Below are positions 45,257-57,767 of a stretch of 64,000 nt of DNA, piece by piece. A model generated the notes under the pieces. The model was not told where the DNA came from, did no database searches, and saw nothing but the letters and a program-made list of their open reading frames with translations. Source of the stretch: Serpula lacrymans var. lacrymans S7.9 (Eukaryota > Basidiomycota > Agaricomycetes > Boletales > Serpulaceae); assembly GCF_000218685.1 (NCBI RefSeq), contig NW_006763296.1:362715-426714 (forward strand). The letters run 5' to 3'. Each line of letters opens with the position of its first letter. Positions within the stretch are counted from its first letter, which is position 1. The translations under genes were made by a program, and so were the position numbers.

Positions 45257-47373
45257 GATCAAGCTGGCGGAAAGCAAGCCTCGAGGGCCTTACATGTACG
45301 AACGGTTTTGCACAGGTGCTTATAAGCTGCCCCGGGTCAACATGCGTTTTACCATATGGGCACTACCGCGGGTCCTTATTTGTCCGTGTTGTTTTTGGAG
45401 TACCAATGCTTTTCTGGCGCTCTCTACTCATCTGACAGATAAGTACGAGATAAGTAATATGAATATACCAGTATTTGACTACACACACTCCTATCACACC
45501 TGTCAATGATAACCTGTACATGTATCGATACAACCAATATTTACACCTTGTAGAAACAGGCACCCCTACCAACGAACTGCACCGCGCTGTAACTGCGTCG
45601 GTTCAAATACAGGGCTCAATTCTTACCAGGTTCGTCGACAAGTTCGAGCGTAAAATGGGGAAACCAATGCCTACTTTAGTTTCCATTGAATTAAACTTGG
45701 ATCATCCGGAGCTGCCAATAGGAAAAGGAAGAAGGAATCCATGGGATTGTGCCAAACCTCCTTGATGAAGTGATAACCCAAAAATGACCCGCCAGATATC
45801 CAAATGGAGCCGTATCCGATTCACGCCCACGAAACGCGCGGCCTGGAGACCAACGGCCAGGCAAAATCACAACACGAGGACAGGAGCTCTGCTCAATAAC
45901 TGTACGGCATTTAGTAGATGCTGACGCAAACTTGCATCGAGGACGGAAACTTACTTTGAGGGTTTACATGCTTGGAGCATCAGGCTTGCAGGTACCGAAA
46001 TACACAGCATTCCCACCGCGTGAGGATAAGAACCTATCGTTTACGTTTGCTCATGTTTCCAGAAACTATCGACCAGACGATATCTTTGGAAGACGTCATC
46101 GACGATAGAAGAGACACGACTGTAGCCACAGACGTCAGATATTACGATGTTTTCAGGACGAAGGGGGGTCATGTTGACATTCACAGTCCTGTTGGAGATG
46201 TATTCTAATAAACCACGAATAGGTGATTCCATTTTGCGCAGAAAACGTCAATGAGGAGAATTGACGAAGGTACCAGCGCAGTAATCAGTGGACTGGGATA
46301 AATTTGGACACGTCATGCAAAACAGGTACAAAATCGGCGCTTCTATCTAGCAGCAAGGACTGCGCGATTACGATCGTTCAAAGGGATAAACGTATATCGA
46401 GGAGAAGTGGCCAGGTAAACGGGCTGATGCCATTTTGCTGGCGTGCGTGCGGATACCATAGCCGCGACTTGAAGAACGTATGCTTGTACAATGAACCAAC
46501 GCTCATCGCTCAGCTCCAGCGATATATCCAATAAGTTAAGCGTACATGTGCCATTTCGCTCTTAAGTCGTGTTGTATGAGGCACTTGCAGTGTTGCGATA
46601 GTTTTACTCGAGATACGAAATATGGGAGGGCTCTGTATACAACGCAAAAGACGTCAGGAAAGCATGCACCAGAGTCTGTGTGTGAAGTCTCGTTCACATG
46701 CCTCATGTGTGGGACAGCCTATGATACTTTGCAAAGAACACAGGTTCGAGGCACATAATCAGTTCCATGATTCTGGGATCATATCACGATACGCCACGCG
46801 AATGAGGGACCAGCTTGTTCAAGAGTCATCGCCAATAGTAAACGGCCGTCAGGTGTGGACAATGTAGGACCGTGTCAAGACGTCGACGGTACTGTGGTCA
46901 TTCTGAATCATGATCATGCATGATAGAAATATGTGGCCTGAAGTTCTCTGAACTGGTCAAACGCATCAGCTCCGAGTCGTTGGTTGAAATGAAGGAACAT
47001 TAAAGATGGGAGGACACACGAACCACATCAACCTCCACTGGTGTACGTAGTAATACAAGTAAATACTACCTTAGCATGAAATTACAGTTTAGTACGGCAT
47101 ATGTTTGTGCGCATTCGTCATGCATCATGATTCACAATTTGCAGGACCCTAATTACTGGTTCGGATTTAATCACCATCTTCTCTTCTCTTCCCAACTTCA
47201 TCCTCATTGTGCAAAAGGTCAAATTTCACGACAGTGAGATTTCCGGGCTTTTTGACTACAAGGTAAGATAGTCGCGGACAATTCGCGGATGCGGAAGAGA
47301 ATGAAACTGAACTTGACGCTGGCTTGTACAGTGAGAAGGCATCAGACCAGGCAAAAAGCCTTCGTGAAACAAC
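45257..47373. other. 2.1-kb region between divergent genes, no confident gene
   Basis: It should contain the promoters of the exchanger and the paraoxonase-like gene. Short minus-strand frames at 46343-46531 and 46041-46232 look more protein-like than their surroundings (for example ELSDERWFIVQAYVLQV), but I find no splice sites linking them and no known domain. A decayed or unusual gene is possible. Confidence 0.35.
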
Positions 47374-48719
47374 ATGTATTTGCCTTTAGCAGCCCTTGTA
47401 ACGCTTATTGTAAGTCCTCATCTGCGGTATATTTCATGCAAACCTAAAAAAAAACCATGTAACAGGCTACCTTCGCCTACCGAAGTGGCAGAATCATTAA
47501 ACATAACATACTTAGCATTCCCGATCTCCCAGAAGGTTACTACCAAGGTGGGGACTGGAAAGAGAAATGTAACATTGTTGCCGACGAAGGATCTCATACG
47601 CTTAAATATTGCGAGGACATGACGTTCTGGGACCACTTTGACGCCCAGGGCGCGCTCGAAGAGCGCCTCATCCTCATGGGATGTGACCCTAACAGAAAAG
47701 CATGGAACACCGTGATGGGTCCCCTCCGTGACCCCGAGCCACGAGGCTATCTCTGGCTTTACTCTGCCACGAGCCATGGCTCCCCGCAGCCCGTCTCTCT
47801 AGACAATTATCCCGAGGCACACGACTTCCATCCTCTGGGTCTCGAGATTTACCCGTCGCACGCGGGTGATTCGTCCAACCTCTTCATCATCAACCATGCG
47901 CGTGCAGGGACCACTATCGAGCAGTTCACTCTCAACCCCGCCAGCCCTACTCACGCGGTATGGGTCCGCACGCTTACTTCGCCATACTTTGTTTCTCCTA
48001 ACGCGCTGGCGTTGACGTCCCCCACGTCTTTCTATGTGAGCAACGATCACCTCATGACGCGTCGCTTGCCCAGCCCTTTCGGTCACGTCCTTCCTCTTAT
48101 CGAATCCGTCGGAGGCTTACCCCTCTCCTGGCTCAGCCACATCTCTGTTGAAGAATCTACCGAGAACGACGGAGAGATAACTTTGAACCATACTTTCGCC
48201 GCATTTGGCGTCTCGTTTGCCAATGGTGTTGCCATATCTCCTTCTGGAACCGAACTGGCTCTGTCTGGAACTTCTATGGGCGAAGTCTATTTCTACAAGC
48301 GAGACCCATCAACGAACAAGCTCACTTACGCTCACACCGTGCCTGTACCATTCTTCAACGACAACGTCATGTATGATGATTCTGGCGCCTTGATCGTCAC
48401 TGGACACCCTCACTTCCCCTCGCTTATAGCCGTAGCGGCCAACAAAACAGGTGCAGTTTCATCCAGTTGGTCCGTATCAATATCCCCTCTCCACATGGAG
48501 GTTGCATCCCCTTCCTTCGCTCTAAGAGAGTATGACATGAGGGCGCCTCTGTCGGCGAGTAAGCTGTCCCCAGCAACGATGAACTACGAGGTGGAAACGC
48601 TATTTCAAAGTAATGGCACTGCTTTCCAGACAAGCTGCACGACCTTGCGGGATGCTGAGACAGGTATACTGTACATGATCGGGTTATACGAGGAGGGATT
48701 AATGGTCTGTACGCCGTGA
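47374..48719 (+). CDS. Paraoxonase/arylesterase-like beta-propeller protein
   Basis: Two exons, 47374-47409 and 47466-48719, giving 429 residues. A short hydrophobic N-terminus (LPLAALVTLI) may be a signal anchor. The body has the calcium-dependent phosphotriesterase/arylesterase pattern of the paraoxonase and SMP-30 superfamily: CEDMTFWD, HPLGLEIYP with NLFIINHARA, SPNALALTSPTSFYVSNDH, FANGVAISPSGTELAL and HFNDN-like PFFNDNVMYDD. Asn/Asp residues in these loops would hold the structural and catalytic Ca2+. Family members hydrolyse lactones or esters; the natural substrate here is unknown. The last segment ends in CTTLRDAETG and a Gly/Leu-rich strand, completing the propeller. The exon-1 start is short but gives the only plausible hydrophobic N-terminus. 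Confidence 0.8.
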
Positions 48720-49104
48720 TATGATGTTCCAAGAATGAATGTATTGTACAATATGAATGTTTGAAATGAAAGTGGGAAGTCTCAATTTCTAGCTCTGGAA
48801 TTTTTTTACAGCATTGATATTGTGCAGCGAAGAAAACTTACCCCTACATGATACGATGTACCACCAACAATTAGGAAGAAAAAGAAACCAAAGAAAACCA
48901 GTTTAGAACGTTTCGAGGAGTGACAGGTATCGGAATGAGGAGCTCTTGTCTCGGAAGCTCATAGGTAAGAAGAGATGTGTCGCCAGAGAGCAAGGGTTGT
49001 ACAAGTATAATATATAAAAGACACTATCAACAACAAAAAGAAAAAAGGGGAGACATCAAGTGTATGATAGTTATGGTTTGAGAGAAGGATAATATTCGTT
49101 TTCA
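48720..49104. other. Convergent 3' flanks
   Basis: Tail-to-tail space between the paraoxonase-like and Bqt4-like genes. AT-rich with A-runs near 48880 and 49040; no gene is seen. Confidence 0.35.
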
Positions 49105-50471
49105 CTAGAAGAAGTTGGGTAAGAATGACCTGCGTGAATAGTTAGCTCCTTGCTCAGGTCGGTTAATGAGATAACTGCGCCACTTACACTGCACCAAGGC
49201 CAACCGCAAATGCTGCGACACCCCAAGCAAACGACTTTTTCTTTGGTCCCATTTGGAACATCCCAACCCTCTTGTTAGTGGCAATTTGCCTTTCCTCGAC
49301 TTCTGGCTCTTTAAACTCAAATTGCAGTGGTTGTTGCTCTTCTTCTTCCCGTGGTCTCTTCACCACAGAAGCTGGTGCAGCATCCTCCGCTTCGGCCTCC
49401 ATATCCATTTCCGTGTCCATCACCACGTCTTCCGTCTTCTTTTTCGCTGCTTCACGCTTGGCCTTCAGCCCGTCGATCAGCTCTTTTTGCTCCGCAATAT
49501 CCTGGCTCATATTCGGCCTTGAGATCTCAATGGTCTCTGCTTCTTCCTCTACGATGGTCTCATCCGATCCACCGGGAGTGCCTACTTCTGCTACCCTTAA
49601 AATCTTCGTGGCCTTCACGCTACGCGGAGACTTGACCTCCATCGGCAAAGGCATAGGCGCTGGGCTCTTCGTGCGAGCCGATCTACGCGGAGGAGGAAGA
49701 GATGTAGGGGTAGTTTGTCGTGGCGCCTGTACTGGCGCTGGTGCTGGCGAGGACTCTCGACGCCGTTTTGGCGTCGGGAGTACCATGGACTGAGCAGGCG
49801 TAGGAAGATGCACTGGTGATTGCGTCTGTGCTTTGGGTGTAGAATTTGCCTTAGTTGAACGGCGATACGAAGTACTTGGGTCAGGAACAGCCTTGGCCAT
49901 GTGAGGGATAACATGGGTGAGGTTATACGTTTCTGCAAAGTCGGGAAGCAGAGCTACTTCGGGGCTGAGCCAAGTACCCGCCAGTCTGATGATTGTAGGC
50001 TCTTTGAGAGAGCCGTTATTCCCTGAGAGGTCATATGCCTCCTTCACCCATGCTATCTCCTTCTTCTCCTCGATGTCGCCAGCGGTGGGAAATGCAGCGC
50101 GGAACATCGTTGTGAGGCTGATGGCGCCAGTGTCAAACCGACGAAGTATGAATGCATGTCCCGTAGGCTAAAGAACGTGTTTAAGATAAGCAAAATCAAC
50201 AAGTGACTCCTACGTACCGTTGGAATCTTCATCCGACCAACCTAGATAGCAGTCAGCTTCAAATTACCAACAATAATGCATTCAACAAGACATACCAAAA
50301 CCTCGTGTCCGTCACGATCAAGCATTTGATACTTTACAGGTGGTAATTTGTCCGAATCGACTGCAGAAAAAGTGATTTAGCGACCACAGTGAAACTGGAT
50401 GGCATAAAGTAATTACGAGTCTTCAGATGAGGATTTTCGTGCCGAAGAGGAAGCGTAGGTCGTAGCGGCAT
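49105..50471 (-). CDS. APSES-fold protein with C-terminal membrane segment (Bqt4-like)
   Basis: Five exons on the minus strand: 50417-50471, 50296-50360, 50218-50241, 49188-50167, 49105-49129, giving 382 residues. Residues about 20-130 form an APSES/KilA-N-like domain (KYQMLDRDGHEVLVGRMKIP, HAFILRRFDTGAISLTTMFRAAFP, GTWLSPEVALLPDFAETYN). A disordered Pro/Ser-rich region and a helical Glu/Lys block follow. The last residues are a hydrophobic segment (SFAWGVAAFAVGLGAV) ending LPNFF, so a tail anchor is likely. This order matches fission yeast Bqt4, which tethers telomeres to the inner nuclear membrane. A telomere role here is inferred. Exon 3 is 24 bases, and the final exon encodes only the last eight residues. 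Confidence 0.8.
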
Positions 50472-50882
50472 TGTGCTGAAGGATGTAGGGTTACGATAAA
50501 GCAGAAACTAGCGGAGGCCAGATACTAGGGAATCTGGACGGAGAACAAGCAGGGGCAAAGCAGATCACGTCCCGCACCGTGGACCGCGTCCACTCAACGT
50601 GCAACCGTGCGAATTGTCAGCCACTTTTACAAGCTCCGCCCATTATGGGTGGCGGCAAGCGATGCAAAAAATAGGGCGGATTTTATTGAATGTTGTCGAT
50701 CGATACTAACGACGTGTCAGATGGTTGTGTGGTCTAACATAGATTCTTCAAATGTAACTACCAAAACAAGTGGATGTTGAGTGGAGCATCGCATCTACAT
50801 AAATACACACGCAATAACCTTGTTTCTATGAGTACATCCATAACCAGTTTATTGATCTAGCCGCTCTCCAATCTTCTTGTTT
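50472..50882. other. Intergenic region, Bqt4-like promoter and PFK 3' flank
   Basis: About 410 bases; contains no ORF or RNA gene that I can support. Confidence 0.3.
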
Positions 50883-53800
50883 TTATGTCAACTGTGGTCT
50901 CCCAACGAGGGCCTCGACCAAGTCCTTAATATCCCCCCACCATGCAGTCTTTCCCCGCCGATTTTTCATGTCCGCATGCTGGACCATGTCCTTCACAGGG
51001 ACCCACTTGATTGTCGAACCTTGGATAGTAATCACCGCAGCGCTCTCAGGCTCGGCTTGCTTCACTTTTGACGGCTGCTTTTGCAGTTCATCGTGGTATC
51101 GTTCGAGGAACGCCATACACTTCAAGGAAAGCCGTACGGCCCGAGCACGGTCCATCGGGGAAGGTATTCCACCCTGTAAAGTATGCCCCAAGGACGCGGA
51201 GCGCGAATCAAATAGGTCACCACCTTCCTCCTTGAACATCTTCGTGACTACATCGGTCGTGTAAACCGACGAGGCAGTCTCGTTACTACAGTATATCAAC
51301 AATGTCAATCGTCAATAGGAATATACATGGTTCAAAGTACTTACCGAATAACTAGGCGACCTTCACTTCGACCTTTGGCGTCAAGCCCGTAACGCCTCTT
51401 TAAAAATCTGACATCAGCCCTTAGCGTGTCAAGATTCATTCCATGTTCTGGAGTATATACAAGACTTGCTCCAGTCTATTCGAGTAAGCCGTTCGTAAGA
51501 AAAGTAAAGATAGAACTTGCAACGTTACTTACTGCCAGTGCACCCATTGTTGCCAGATATCCACACTTACCACCTTGAGTTTCCACAACAAAAACCCTAT
51601 TCCTACTGGCTGAGGCGCTCTGTTTAATCGAGTCACATGCGTCGACCAGTGCATTCAAGCTGGTGTCACTTCCCAAACTGAACTCTGTCAATGGGACATT
51701 GTTCGAAAGTGTCGCAGGAAGGTGTACCATCGGTATGTGAAATGCTGGGTAATACTGTCGTCCATTCTCCAATATCATCAGAGCACTAAATGCCTCGAAA
51801 CCACCGATCATTAGCAGAGCATGGAAATTATGTTCCTGGAAGCGTGCGGCAACTGCTCCGAGATCTACGTCAGGCAGAGTACGATTTGTGCCTAGTTCTG
51901 ACCCTCCTCGTGCTGTCCAGTTGTCGACTCCAAGCCAGGAAAGCTCGTGGATGTTGTCGTTAAGAAGACCACGGAAGCCATTGTGGATCGCAATCGGGGT
52001 ATGTCCTTGTCGAATACAGTAGCGTACTGCGGCACGTGTAGCTGCGTTCATGCCCCCTGCTGGCGCTCCCATGCTTTGGCAAGCAACGAAAATTAAAATT
52101 AAATAGGGGTGAGATTATACAGTCAAAGCTCACTGCATGATTGCAACTCGCATTCTCTGGGGTCGATGTCTAGGTCAGATATCACATGCAGAGCATCAAA
52201 TCACGAACCTTCGATTCAGGTAGTTGTTTCTCCTTGTACAGAGCAGCTGTAGAGAAGAAGCCATCCAAACTCTCACAGAACTCCGGATCACGGAGAGACA
52301 TTGCTTTTGTAAAGTCTTTTGCTGCAATTGCATCTGCGACGGCTCTCGTCTGTGGATAATTGATGAATAAAATATCTCCATTGCCCAGGGCCATTAGATC
52401 AACCACGCACCATCGCAACAGCCTCCATGAGTGGCACGCGTGTGATCTTGTTTTCTCGAATTCCAATCATGTAAGATGGCTTTTCTGGTGTGGCCTCAAG
52501 CAGTGCATTAACGGCCTCCACACCTTGGAGCGTTGGCTAAAACCCGCATATTCATTTATCAGTTGAATGTCCAGCTGGGATACACCTACCAGAATGCGGT
52601 CGAAAGCGCAAGGTCGTCCGCCACGCTGAGTATGTCCAAGGGTTGTAACACGAGTGTCGAGCCCGAGACGATCAGTAAGGACATCTTTCACATACTCTGC
52701 ACGAATAGGTTGCAGCAATGAGTCATGTGCGCCTTCAGCGACGATGACTATGGTTTTGCGTTTACCGACCTTGCGATGCTGTTTTTGAGAAGTCAACGGG
52801 TAAACAAATTTGCATCTCATCTTGCACTAGAGCATACACTTACGCGCTTGATAGCATCGCACATCTCATCCTCCCATGGGTTGGTTTCGGGTGGGCGCTC
52901 GGGAATGAAAATGAAGTCAGCACCAGCACTAGCCAAGGTATAATTCAATATACGCTTTATGTGAGAAAGCCTTTGAAAAGAGTACGTACCTGACACCTGC
53001 AAGCAGGGCGAGCCATCCACAGTGACGTCCCATGACTTCAAGTACGAAAGCCCGCGAGTGAGACGCTGCGGTGGAATTTATGTTGTCGATAGCCTCACAG
53101 ATACGATGCAGTGCTGTAGGAGCACCTATCGTGAGATCTGTCATGGACATGTCGTTGTCGATGGAGCCAACAAGTCCGACTATCTTGAGATGTCCATGGC
53201 GAGCGACTTGCTCTCCAGAAATTTTGCCTACAGAGAAGATTGAGAAGAACTAAACTTGGCGGTAAAAACATATCCTTGCCCTGAGATCGTAATTCTGCAA
53301 TAAGCTTAGGCCATTCAGACCTGAACACGTCAGCTCCAGTTAAGGAACCATCACCACCGCATACTACAAGTGCGTCGATGCCCTCCTTAATCAGATTATA
53401 GGCAGCAGCCAAACGACCTTCCACTGTCCTGAATGCAGTCGAACGCGCCGTTCCGATGAGTGTCCCACCCTATCGTGACCAGCGATACGTGATAAAGGTA
53501 GATATAGGGAGTTAGGTGGTAGTTACCTGCGCAAACCAACCCCTGACATCGTCCCATCCAACTCTGACGATATATCGCCCGATGAGTGTGCGTCCGCCAG
53601 GGTGATCACCAGTGCCATCGAGCAAAAGTTCACCATCCCCGAAACGAAGATTGTTGATGAGATCAGCATCGGCTCCGTTCAAAGGTAGTGGTATAGTTGG
53701 AGGGTCTTTATTGACATTCTGTGCGTCTACATTACCGCGAACGAGACCTTCATAACCCTCGCGCACAATCCATGTCTCACAGCCTCTAATATTATCGAAC

Positions 53801-53996
53801 GGTAGGGACGTGCGCGTGATCGAATTTTATATAGATAAGGGAATTCCATGGAGTATGTGAGAACAAGAAAAGAAGAGTAAAGAAGGGCTCACTTGAGGAT
53901 TCCGGCTCTAACGACAGAACGAACCACTGCATTCATACCTGCGCTGTCACCACCGGAGGTGAGCACAGCGAGTTTCATTTTTTGCTGGCCCGACAT
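50883..53996 (-). CDS. PFK1: 6-phosphofructokinase
   Basis: Twelve exons on the minus strand: 53893-53996, 53527-53785, 53280-53469, 52990-53227, 52844-52928, 52590-52778, 52411-52536, 52209-52349, 52134-52156, 51533-52073, 51345-51475, 50883-51285, giving 809 residues, the size of duplicated eukaryotic PFK. It phosphorylates fructose 6-phosphate, the committed step of glycolysis. The N-terminal half is catalytic: [60 protein letters not shown]. The C-terminal half is the regulatory copy ([44 protein letters not shown]), with catalytic residues replaced as in other fungi. Intron 53228-53279 has a GC donor, required for the conserved join between helix and GK. Exon 9 is 23 bases. Confidence 0.94.
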
Positions 53997-54547
53997 GTCG
54001 TCGGGGATGAGCCTTGCTGATGATGATTTGATTGTTATCGCGGATGTGCAGAAGAGTGGCTGCCTTAAGATGTCGGCGTTAGTAAGGTTAATTAACGGTT
54101 ATGTGGAAGAACGCTGACGGCTTTTCACCAGAGCAATACCTTTTTGCAGTGAGCTGAGCAGTACTAGTGCGGCCGTTGAGTCCGATCTTTCGACTTCAAA
54201 ACCCACGTGCGTCACTAAAGCGTAGCGCCAATCCCCGACACACCTTTATGATCTCCTGCCTTGAGGTTGTAACGACAGCGCTGCAATTTTTATGCGAAAT
54301 ATTGAAAATGTTCAGAGAAGACTCATGTCAGAGTCCACAGATCGTGAGGTGGAAAATATGTATCTACATATACATATAGACACGTATACACATACCGCAA
54401 TTGACAAAGACACCGTGATCATGATGTTCGACTCAAATGGAGAAAACACATGCCAACTCGCTACAAATACACTACCTAATAACCATAAACGTTACAAGGA
54501 CCAAGACCATTAAACTCGCCAACCGTTTGTTTCAGACATCGCAGGGA
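53997..54547. other. PFK promoter region
   Basis: About 550 bases between the PFK start and the 3' end of the DUF1295 gene. It includes an alternating CATA-rich stretch (near 54362-54400). No gene is seen. Confidence 0.3.
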
Positions 54548-55826
54548 TCATTGAACACCTCCCCAAGGGAAGAAGATAGGAACAGTCCTACGAAGAAAGA
54601 AAAACATATTTAGCAAAGATAATGTCTCATGCAGTACCGTCATTTACCTCTTATACTCCTGCCACTTCGGATCATCCCCAAATTTTTTGTCCCCAGCTCT
54701 TTCAAGTGGAGGTACACCGGATGCCTGTAAGATACAATACGTTTAGGTTGATGTGACTGCGATGAGAGAGCAGACAGACTCACGTATCGCGTTAGAAGAT
54801 AAGTAAACACAGGACTAGCAACAGCGAGAACAACAGAACCGATGGGATAATGGGCTGTCTGAAGCGACGCAGTCGAGAGCGCCCAAACGCCTGTCCAAAT
54901 ACCAACCTCGCCCACATAACTTAAACCAGACAATGTCAACATTGCTACATGTTGGTTGCATGTGTTAGCGGTTGCTTACTTGGGATGCCTGCTCACGCTC
55001 CATAAACCTCTGGTTATGAATTTTTCATCGTGCAATTTATTATCTTTCCGGTGACGCCAAGCAGATTTTTGACGGTCGGCGAGGACCTCAAGCATGAGTG
55101 ACCCCGCGATAAGACCTACAGAAGCGTAATCACGCGGTCCCAAGGGAGGATGCAAAGCCGCTGGAAGAGCGTTCGTCTAAATCAAAGGCGGTTAACGACT
55201 TTATGCGGGGCTCCTTGTCAGTGAGAGATATCTACCAAGTAAACAGGAAGACCGACGAGGCAGATCCAAGTTGCTAATAAGTGGTATGAATGCACAGTGA
55301 AAGTAAAGAACATATATGCGTCCAAAATACCTTGTGCCATCCAATAATAGGTAAATTTTTTGGGATCATGCTTAATCCTATCGAATCTAGAGTCCCCACC
55401 TGCCTTAATTGCACGCTTACTCACAGGGTGGTATAAATATGCTGACAGAATCCGTTCAGATCAAAGATCGACGCACCATGGCCAAAAAGCTGCCCAGCCT
55501 GACACTCCACACTCCAAGGGCAGCACTTACGAGTAGCTGGCGAGGAGCGAAGCTGGTGATAGGGGGAAATGACATAGGAATACCATCCCAGAAACGAGCC
55601 TTGAGTGTCGGATAATAAAGAGATACGAAGGTCGTGGTAAGGAAGCCGATTGCACCAGAGAGATCGTAAAACTTTTCGTTGGCCTGAGGAACAAAGGTAA
55701 GTGCACACGCTATTACAATTCGCCCAACATCAGCTCGTCTTGGGAATCAATAGATAATTAATAAATACCTGTTTGCAGAATGTATGCACTTATGACTGTC
55801 GGTACTAGCTTGGAGAAAACGGTCAT
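54548..55826 (-). CDS. DUF1295 / steroid 5-alpha-reductase-like membrane protein
   Basis: Eight exons on the minus strand: 55769-55826, 55477-55709, 55331-55415, 55236-55273, 54980-55176, 54784-54919, 54648-54724, 54548-54587, giving 287 residues. Five to seven hydrophobic helices surround the family core: GVWSVRLGSFLAMRA, RFDRIKHDPKKF, WSVSRHPNYVGEVGIW and GVPPLERAGDKKFGDDPKWQEYKR. The C-terminal HPNY and acidic/lysine motif belong to NADPH-dependent reductases of sterols or unsaturated lipids. The substrate cannot be stated. The last 13 residues (RTVPIFFPWGGVQ) come from a separate 40-base exon; without it a stop would follow at once. The start was chosen because the first exon supplies the first helix. 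Confidence 0.85.
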
Positions 55827-56179
55827 AATTTTTCCTTAGAAAAACGCGTATAAAACTGAGCAAACGATGAGATTGGCGATGAACTTCGAGTGCCAACGAT
55901 GGGATTGCGCTTGGCTCCAACATCTCATCATTTCGAGTAAGTAGAAGTCTCGTCACAGATCCGAGAGACGTCATTTCATATCTTATTTTATTTTATATTT
56001 TATATTATTTTATTTGCTTCTTTGTAAGCTTACCCTAACCACAGCTACGCAAGATTTTATTCAATTATCTATTATGACCTCATAGCACTACACGCAAATA
56101 AAGATTTCCGTCTCTCTTTTCGCTGGCCCATTTCCCCCACAACAAACGCCTTATCCAAGGTTCCTTCACTTTCAGCAGA
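55827..56179. promoter_or_regulatory. Divergent promoter between DUF1295 and GFA genes
   Basis: 353 bases between two divergent ATGs, including a TTTTATATTT-rich block (about 55980-56015). No other feature is visible. Confidence 0.35.
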
Positions 56180-57306
56180 ATGCCCATTGTAGCAAACGCA
56201 CATCCAGACAGGAAAATCGCCGAGGGTCAACACTCTGACATTCACCATCCCCCTCCTCAGGATCATACCGAGGATCCCCAAGCCTCCAAAGACATACCTG
56301 AAACGGGATGGACCGGTGAAATCCCAAGTAAAAATGGCGGGGACTACGAAAAGAACTGGATGCATCAGCCCCCGTATCAGTGGAAGTCCGAGGGAGACAA
56401 ATTCAAAACAAATTATATCAGGTGAGCGTAAATATTGGGATTAGGGGCAATGCTAAATCAACGTGGTCAACGCAGCGAATGCTGGTGTGGGAATGGTACA
56501 TGGCTTATTTACCATGTAATTGTGAACTTCCACTAATGTATCACCAGTGTCCTTCGAATTCCACGGAGAACCGGTCGATGCGAAGCACTGTCACTGCCAT
56601 CAATGTCAACGCCTCCACGGTATTGCTCACCTGTCTTGTGCACGAATGATACTTGACGCTTTTTTCAGGTGCACCATTTCAATGGGCTGTAATTTTTCCC
56701 AAGGTGAACTGAAAGTACCCTTCATTTCTGATGCTGCTAACGGAGAAAGTAGACCTCTGTCAGGCTCTTAAGGAATCAAGAAGATAGTCTTCATTGCTTT
56801 AGTACGCAGACGTATGCAAACAACATGGCGTCGACGAAGATAAATAACTCACACATGGTTCATTCACTAGCCGGAATGCCACCCATCATGTCCCATGCAA
56901 GGTAAACACCTGCATATTTGCCCTATTTGTATTGACTATTAGGGATGCAGGTGTCTTGTAATGTCTGTAGATCGCCCATATTCGATGAAGGAAGGAACAC
57001 TGTTTTAGCGTATCCCAGTAGCTTTCGTTTCCCCGATCAGCACATTCCTTTGCATTTCCAGCCAAGCTGCCACATCTTCTATAAACAGAGGTGAGCTATA
57101 GTGCATGGGGTCGGTAATGGAACACTCATGTCGATTTGTTGCAGAGTGATGGAGGTCCCAGATGGAGTGTAAGTTCCGCGTCACGTTAATATTTCAGCCA
57201 GATTATCTGACATATAAACAGCCCGAAATGGTCAGGCCACAAAGACCAAAGTGTTAGTTTGTGTTCCAACTGTCACTCCGTTCACGCTTACAAATGTAAT
57301 CTGTGA
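56180..57306 (+). CDS. GFA/CENP-V domain zinc protein
   Basis: Nine exons: 56180-56421, 56476-56495, 56548-56619, 56669-56703, 56753-56811, 56871-56901, 56951-57090, 57145-57168, 57222-57306, giving 235 residues. An unusual hydrophilic N-terminus of about 80 residues (His/Pro/Asp-rich) precedes the GFA domain. The zinc motifs are present: CWCGNVSFEFHG, HCHCHQCQRLHGAPFQW, VPCKVSCNVCRSPIFDEGRN, then LAYPSSFRF and HIFYKQRVMEVPDG. The family is named after glutathione-dependent formaldehyde-activating enzyme; most members have unknown substrates. Exon 2 is only 20 bases, and exons 4-6 are 31-59 bases; all keep the conserved frame. The last exon is uncertain, since an intron in the final 60 bases could give a different C-terminus. 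Confidence 0.8.
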
Positions 57307-57767
57307 CTGTGTAGGAATTGATGCAAGAACTGTCGGATACTGAAGGGTCAGTGCTATACTATTTTCCACTGTCGCATTATCACCGTTTCACTGCTAACAC
57401 GGTCCTCCGGTCAGCATCATGCCGAAGTATAAGGGACATCTGGAAGACGGACAAGGTTAAGAAAGACTGAGAGTAGAAATTGCAAGTTTTTATATGCGTT
57501 GCAATAGTTCAGATGTGTCCTTCCGTATATCCGATCCTTGTATCGTTGCATTACTAGCAGGTACAGAACTCTTATCGAATAACATAGACTCCTATCAGTC
57601 CGGACTCATAGTACGGGTAAACCTGCGCCAAACAAGTGTACATTGCTGAATATCTGATTTTCGTTGATTGAACTCCCACGATTGTGACGATAATTTCTCT
57701 GTCTATCCATCGACTACTCACGCTGTAGCTTTATTATTTCCTTGCTGTATACCTATAAAAAATATCT
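57307..57767. other. Intergenic region before the Myb-domain gene
   Basis: About 460 bases of flank and promoter sequence; I see no gene, RNA or repeat. Confidence 0.3.

Noticed and set aside
53997..54547. CRISPR-like or satellite array in the CATA-rich stretch
   Set aside because: Only short simple-sequence repetition is present; this is a eukaryotic window without spacer-repeat structure.
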